A stretch of 64,000 bases of DNA, from positions 2,666,001-2,730,000 of the forward strand of contig NZ_CP123990.1 of the NCBI RefSeq assembly GCF_029919115.1, given 5' to 3'. The position numbers and the translations under genes are program-made. The stretch is from Variovorax paradoxus (GTDB taxonomy: Bacteria; Pseudomonadota; Gammaproteobacteria; Burkholderiales; Burkholderiaceae_C). Shown here piece by piece: positions 58,640 to 64,000 of the stretch. How positions within the stretch are numbered: position 1 is the stretch's first letter; the number at the start of each line of letters is the position of its first letter. Under the pieces are notes generated by a model. It did no database searches. It saw nothing but the letters and a program-made list of their open reading frames with translations, and was not told the DNA's origin.

Positions 58640-58716
58640 TGGTCGGGGTGAGAGGATTCGAACCTCCGGCCTCTACGTCCCGAACGTAGCGCTCTACCAG
58701 GCTAAGCTACACCCCG
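58640..58716 (-). tRNA. tRNA-Pro (anticodon CGG), CCA encoded
   Basis: Read on the minus strand, a 77-base cloverleaf has acceptor CGGGGTG/CACCCCG, an anticodon loop TTCGGGA (anticodon CGG) in stem CTACG/CGTAG, the GGTTCGAATCC T-arm and an encoded CCA. It lies between pilB and ispB. Confidence 0.96.
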
Positions 58717-58765
58717 ATTGGTTGCAAAAAAAGAGAAGTCGTCCTTGCCAACTCTTGTGAGGTGT

Positions 58766-59758
58766 TCAGGCACGTCGCTCAAGCAACTGAGCCGCCAATT
58801 GTAGCAAACCGTCGGCGTGCAAATTGGACGGAAAGTCGCGCAATGCGTGAATCGCGCGTTTCGCTTCGTCGGCGGCCGCGGCGCGCGATGCTTCGAGCGC
58901 CCCGGTGCTGTGGACGATTTCGACGATCTTTCCCAGCTGGGCGGTATCGCCTGCCTGGATTGCTGCACGTACCAGTTCGCCCTGGGCAGCGTTGCCGCGC
59001 TGCATGGCAAAGATCAGCGGCAGCGTGGTCTTGCCTTCACGGAGGTCGTCGCCCACATTCTTGCCTGTTTCGTGGGCATCGCCCGCGTAGTCGAGCACGT
59101 CGTCGATCACCTGGAATGCCGTGCCCAGCGCCTGGCCGTAGGTGGCGCAGGCCTCCTCGACTTCAGGTGTTGCACCGGCCAGAACGGCGGCAAGCCGCGT
59201 GCTGGCTTCGAAAAGCTTGGCGGTCTTGGAGCGGATCACGCGCAGGTAGGCCGCTTCATCCAACGATGCGTCGTGCATGTTCATCAACTGAAGCACTTCG
59301 CCTTCGGCGATCACGTTGGTTGCCTCGGCCAGAATTTGCATGATGCGCATGTTGTTTGCATCCAACATCATCTGGAAGGCGCGCGAGTACAGGAAGTCGC
59401 CGACCAGCACGCTGGCCGGATTTCCGAACGATTCGTTGGCCGTGGGGCGCCCGCGCCGCAGGGTCGATTCGTCGACGACATCATCGTGCAGCAGGGTGGC
59501 CGTGTGGATGAACTCCACCACGGCCGCGAGGTTGAAGCGCTGCTCGCCGGTGTATCCCAGCGCCCCCGACATGAGCAGCAGCAGTGCCGGCCGCAGGCGT
59601 TTGCCGCCCGCGGAGATGATGTATTTGGAAACCTGGCTGACCAGAGGCACGCCCGTATCGAGGCGCCGCGCGATCACACGGTCGACTTCGACCATGTCGC
59701 CGGCGATCAAATCCAGCACGGTGGCGGTGGGGGAGGTATCGGCGGCGTGAACTGGCAA
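58766..59758 (-). CDS. ispB: Octaprenyl diphosphate synthase family (IspB)
   Basis: This trans-polyprenyl diphosphate synthase makes the ubiquinone side chain. It has GGKRLRPALLLL, the first Asp-rich motif in LLHDDVVDE, GDFLYSRAF, the second motif VIDDVLDYAG and KNVGDDLREGKTTLPLI. The start is uncertain: TTG 59758 gives 330 residues, close to the 323 of E. coli IspB; GTG 59719 would give 317. The only ATG (59872) adds 38 residues rich in Arg and Pro and would overlap the rplU promoter region. It is divergent from rplU, as in most proteobacteria. Confidence 0.93.
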   Translation of the reverse strand: MPVHAADTSPTATVLDLIAGDMVEVDRVIARRLDTGVPLVSQVSKYIISAGGKRLRPALLLLMSGALGYTGEQRFNLAAVVEFIHTATLLHDDVVDESTLRRGRPTANESFGNPASVLVGDFLYSRAFQMMLDANNMRIMQILAEATNVIAEGEVLQLMNMHDASLDEAAYLRVIRSKTAKLFEASTRLAAVLAGATPEVEEACATYGQALGTAFQVIDDVLDYAGDAHETGKNVGDDLREGKTTLPLIFAMQRGNAAQGELVRAAIQAGDTAQLGKIVEIVHSTGALEASRAAAADEAKRAIHALRDFPSNLHADGLLQLAAQLLERRA

Positions 59759-59873
59759 GGCGTTTGCGCGCGGCGCGTCTGAGTACGGAAGGTAGCGGCG
59801 GCACAAGGCCGGAAGGCGCAGATTATAGGGACGAGCCGGAGGTCGTCCGGGGCCGGCCCGGGCCCAAACCATG

Positions 59874-59899
59874 TTAGCGCGTGCAAACCGTGCTAGAAT
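59874..59899 (+). promoter_or_regulatory. Candidate sigma-70 promoter of rplU-rpmA
   Basis: TGCTAGAAT (59891-59899) is an extended -10 (TGnTAGAAT). A weak -35 such as TTAGCG (59874-59879) lies at a short spacing, so the extended -10 would compensate. It is 50 bases upstream of the rplU start. Confidence 0.55.
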
Positions 59900-59949
59900 C
59901 TAGGGCTCTGCGGAATTCGCCGTAGAGCTCATATTCCCAAGAGGTTCAC

Positions 59950-60261
59950 ATGTACGCGGTCATAAAAACCGGCGGCAAGCAGTATCGCGTTGCTTCCGGC
60001 GAAAAAATTAAAGTAGAACAGATTGCTGCGGATGTAGGCCAGGAAATCGTGATCGATCAGGTTCTCGCAGTCGGCAACGGCAGCGAAATCAAGGTTGGTA
60101 CGCCCCTGGTGTCCGGCGCAACGGTGACAGTCACGGTACTGTCGCACGGCAAGCACGACAAGGTTCGCATCTTCAAGATGCGCCGTCGCAAGCACTATCA
60201 GAAACGTCAAGGCCATCGCCAGCAGTTCACCGAACTGCAAATCGGCGCGATCGCCGGCTAA
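59950..60261 (+). CDS. rplU: 50S ribosomal protein L21
   Basis: This 103-residue ribosomal protein of the large subunit starts [20 protein letters not shown] and has [19 protein letters not shown] at the C-terminus, both diagnostic. A ribosome-binding site AAGAGG precedes the start. rpmA follows after 12 bases. Confidence 0.98.
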   Translation: MYAVIKTGGKQYRVASGEKIKVEQIAADVGQEIVIDQVLAVGNGSEIKVGTPLVSGATVTVTVLSHGKHDKVRIFKMRRRKHYQKRQGHRQQFTELQIGAIAG

Positions 60262-60273
60262 GGAGAAGATTCC

Positions 60274-61681
<1,408 letters not shown>

Positions 61682-61795
61682 GCGCCGCGCGGCCTGGGCA
61701 GGGCATCCCTGATGCTCGCGTCGAGACGACCCGGCAGGCGCTCCAGAAAAAGCAGAACACGCACCATTCACGACGACTGACAGCGACAGCCTCAA

Positions 61796-62935
61796 ATGAC
61801 CTCGAATTCCGGATCCACTGCCCTGCGGGACGCCCGCCGAATCGTCGTCAAGGTGGGCTCGAGCCTCGTAACCAATGAGGGGCGGGGACTCGATGAGGCG
61901 GCCATCGGCGAATGGTGCCGCCAGCTTGCTGAACTCGTGCGTGATGGGCGCGAAGTCGTCATGGTGTCCAGCGGAGCCATTGCCGAAGGCATGAAGCGCC
62001 TCGGCTGGCGCACCCGGCCGCACGAAGTCCACGAACTCCAGGCGGCAGCGGCCGTCGGGCAGATGGGCTTGGCCCAGATGTACGAGACCAAGCTGCGCGA
62101 GAACGAAATGGGCAGTGCGCAGGTGCTGCTGACCCATGCCGACCTGGCCGACCGCGAGCGCTATCTCAATGCCCGTTCGACCCTTGTCACGCTGCTCAGG
62201 CTCGGCGTGGTGCCGGTCATCAACGAGAACGACACCGTCGTCGTCGACGAGATCAAGTTCGGCGACAACGACACGCTCGGCGCACTGGTGGCCAACCTGG
62301 TCGAGGCCGATGCGCTGGTCATCCTGACCGATCAAAAAGGGCTCTTCACTGCCGATCCACGCAAGGACCCGGACGCCAGCTTCGTGCACGAGGCGGCGGC
62401 GGGCGATCCGGCGCTCGAAGCCATGGCGGGCGGCGCAGGCTCCAGCCTCGGCCGCGGCGGCATGATCACCAAGATCCTGGCGGCCAAGCGCGCCGCCGGC
62501 TCTGGCGCCTCCACCGTGATTGCCTGGGGCCGCGAACCCGACGCCCTGTTGCGCCTTGCGCGTGGTGAACCCATCGGTACCCTGCTGGTTGCCCAGACCG
62601 CCAAGCACCAGGCCCGCAAGCGCTGGATGGCCGATCACCTGCAGTTGCGCGGCGCCGTGACCGTCGATGCCGGTGCGGCGGCCAAGGTGCGCGCCGAAGG
62701 CAAGAGCCTGCTGCCCATTGGCATGACGAGTGTCTCGGGCGAGTTTTCGCGCGGCGACGTGATTGCGGTTCGCGATACCGAAGGCCTGGAGCTGGCCCGC
62801 GGCTTGGCCAACTATTCGAGCGTCGAGGCGCGCCTGCTGTGCCGCAAGCCCTCGTCTGAATTCGAGCGCTTGCTGGGCTACGTGGCAGAGCCGGAAATGG
62901 TGCACCGCGACAACATGGTGCTGATGCCCAGCTGA
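61796..62935 (+). CDS. proB: Glutamate 5-kinase
   Basis: ProB phosphorylates glutamate in the first step of proline synthesis. The 379-residue protein has an amino-acid-kinase domain ([61 protein letters not shown]) and a C-terminal PUA domain ([24 protein letters not shown]), the normal layout. It is probably regulated by proline feedback, as usual for the family. Confidence 0.97.
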   Translation: MTSNSGSTALRDARRIVVKVGSSLVTNEGRGLDEAAIGEWCRQLAELVRDGREVVMVSSGAIAEGMKRLGWRTRPHEVHELQAAAAVGQMGLAQMYETKLRENEMGSAQVLLTHADLADRERYLNARSTLVTLLRLGVVPVINENDTVVVDEIKFGDNDTLGALVANLVEADALVILTDQKGLFTADPRKDPDASFVHEAAAGDPALEAMAGGAGSSLGRGGMITKILAAKRAAGSGASTVIAWGREPDALLRLARGEPIGTLLVAQTAKHQARKRWMADHLQLRGAVTVDAGAAAKVRAEGKSLLPIGMTSVSGEFSRGDVIAVRDTEGLELARGLANYSSVEARLLCRKPSSEFERLLGYVAEPEMVHRDNMVLMPS

Positions 62936-62943
62936 TCAAAAAA

Positions 62944-62962
62944 ACGGGGCCCAAGGCCCCGT
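62944..62962 (-). terminator. Terminator of the CNP1-like gene
   Basis: ACGGGGCC pairs with GGCCCCGT around CAA. On the minus strand the hairpin is followed by a run of T residues, so it should act mainly on the transcript from the CNP1-like gene; the plus strand has a weaker T-tract for proB. Confidence 0.8.
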
Positions 62963-62969
62963 TACCGGT

Positions 62970-63563
62970 TTACTGGACTTCGCGAATCGGATTTCGCAGG
63001 TTCCGGACCATGTCCCCGACCGAATTGCGCGGCGCATTGCCGCGGCACAGCGCCTGGGTCGACAGCGCCCGGGCGTAGCGCGAGTTCAGGTTGTCTATGC
63101 GCTTCCACTCCGGCGTCTTGGTTTCCTGCCAGGTGCCGTTGTTGTAGCGGGCATAGCTCTTCAACTCCCCGGTCGAGCAGCGTACGCCTTCATAGAACGC
63201 GTTGGTGCCCCCGCCGTCGCGGTTCTGTGCCACCACCACGTAGCGCACGATGCCGTCCGGCGTGATTGCAATGGTGCTCGGGTCGACGCCGAATTTCAGC
63301 GTCATGTAGGGTGGCATCTCGATCGGCAGCAGACGGCTTTCGCTGAAAGCCGGCGGCGGAGGTACTGCGGTTTCGGCCCACTCGGTGTCCGACTCGGTTC
63401 GCTTGGGCGGCGGCGGCATGCCCGCCTGCGCCCAGTCGGGGTTGTCGGTGTCGTGAGCCCCTGATGCGCACCCCGCAAGCACGGCCACGCACAGGAGAAG
63501 CAGGGCGCGTTCAGCGTTGCGACGGAAGGAAAGGCGCTTTGTTGTTGGGAGAAGAAGGTTCAT
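62970..63563 (-). CDS. CNP1-like family lipoprotein
   Basis: This 197-residue lipoprotein has a signal with lipobox ([12 protein letters not shown], Cys at about residue 32). The mature part has a Pro-rich stretch ([24 protein letters not shown]) and the CNP1 domain: [51 protein letters not shown] with conserved Cys. CNP1 function is unknown; homologues occur in Neisseria and Burkholderiales beside rppH. The start overlaps the end of rppH by about 53 bases, because no other start fits the signal peptide. Confidence 0.86.
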   Translation of the reverse strand: MNLLLPTTKRLSFRRNAERALLLLCVAVLAGCASGAHDTDNPDWAQAGMPPPPKRTESDTEWAETAVPPPPAFSESRLLPIEMPPYMTLKFGVDPSTIAITPDGIVRYVVVAQNRDGGGTNAFYEGVRCSTGELKSYARYNNGTWQETKTPEWKRIDNLNSRYARALSTQALCRGNAPRNSVGDMVRNLRNPIREVQ

Positions 63564-64000
63564 CGCTCACTGAAGGAATGTCGGGATGCGGATCGAAACT
63601 GCCGCCTGGCGGCAGGTCCAGGCCCGCGGGCGCGCCGCCGTCTGGCGTGTGGCGCTCGAACTCTCGGGCGCGCACATTGCTGCGCAGAAAACGGTTGCGG
63701 AAATCCTGCCGCGGCAGGTAGCGAGCGAGCTCGGTCAGTGCCATCTCGTAGACGCCGCGTTTGAATTCGACGACCACATCGAGCGGCACCCAGTAATCGT
63801 GCCATCGCCAGGCGTCGAACTCGGGGTGGTCGGTCGCGCGCAGGTTCAAGTCCCAGTCGTGACCGATCAATTGCAGCAAATACCAGATTTGCTTCTGGCC
63901 CTTGTAGTGGCCCCGTGCGTCACGGCGAATGAACCGATCCGGCACCTCGTAGCGCAACCAGTCACGGGTACGGGCCACGATGCGCACGTGCTCCGGATGG
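63511..64000 (-). CDS. rppH: RNA pyrophosphohydrolase RppH, 3' part only
   Basis: RppH removes pyrophosphate from mRNA 5' ends and starts decay. The gene enters from the right edge, so the N-terminus and Nudix box are outside. The visible residues read [40 protein letters not shown] and [18 protein letters not shown], diagnostic of RppH. A Pro-rich C-terminal tail of about 55 residues follows, longer than in E. coli. Confidence 0.93.
   Translation of the reverse strand, partial: HPEHVRIVARTRDWLRYEVPDRFIRRDARGHYKGQKQIWYLLQLIGHDWDLNLRATDHPEFDAWRWHDYWVPLDVVVEFKRGVYEMALTELARYLPRQDFRNRFLRSNVRAREFERHTPDGGAPAGLDLPPGGSFDPHPDIPSVSDEPSSPNNKAPFLPSQR

Overview
The window is chromosomal DNA of a high-GC betaproteobacterium of the order Burkholderiales, most likely a Comamonadaceae member close to Variovorax. 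This is inferred from gene content and gene order (Ser/Thr kinase-PP2C-rph-rdgB-hemW; DUF721-secA-argJ-DUF815-mutT; pilBCD-coaE-zapD-yacG; ispB divergent from rplU-rpmA-obgE-proB), from the abundance of Bug-type (tripartite tricarboxylate) receptors and LysR regulators, and from strong GC3 bias. No database search was possible.

Layout. 1-4.6 kb: kinase/phosphatase pair, RNase PH, RdgB, HemW and tRNA-Ser(UGA). 4.6-8.0 kb: a visibly AT-richer accessory patch beside the tRNA with an OLD-family ATPase/TOPRIM nuclease, an XRE regulator with a dyad operator candidate, and a DUF2958 gene. 8.3-11.5 kb: LytS/LytTR-type two-component pair and a divergent exported MetX-like hydrolase. 11.8-15.7 kb: LysR, Bug receptor, CoA-transferase and crotonase catabolic cluster. 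17.0-24.3 kb: an exopolysaccharide-type locus made of a HlyD-like adaptor, an exported six-hairpin glycosidase-like protein, a cellulose-synthase-like GT2 fused through PilZ to an outer-membrane NodT/TolC lipoprotein, then a Pro/Ala-rich exported protein and an L,D-transpeptidase-like protein. 24.3-28.1 kb: HU-like protein, small membrane proteins, AsmA, and a stress-type flavin-binding protein.

28.3-33.5 kb: minus-strand urease operon ureA-ureJ-ureB-ureC-ureE-ureF-ureG without ureD and with a long inverted repeat between ureE and ureF. Divergent from it (33.6-38.3 kb) is an NCS1 nucleobase-type permease fused to a Cys-rich segment, histidine kinase and receiver, followed by a LuxR-type response regulator. 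39.1-42.3 kb: LysR, threonine-synthase-like PLP enzyme and Bug receptor. 42.4-58.5 kb: housekeeping block (DUF721, secA, argJ, DUF815 ATPase, mutT, yacG, zapD, coaE, pilD, pilC, pilB) interrupted by two cell-surface O-acyltransferase modules. 58.6-64 kb: tRNA-Pro(CGG), ispB, rplU, rpmA, obgE, proB, a CNP1-like lipoprotein and the 3' part of rppH.

The two most unusual items are the synthase-to-outer-membrane-factor fusion in the polysaccharide locus and the permease-sensor kinase fusion facing the urease operon. Both are visible as uninterrupted reading frames.
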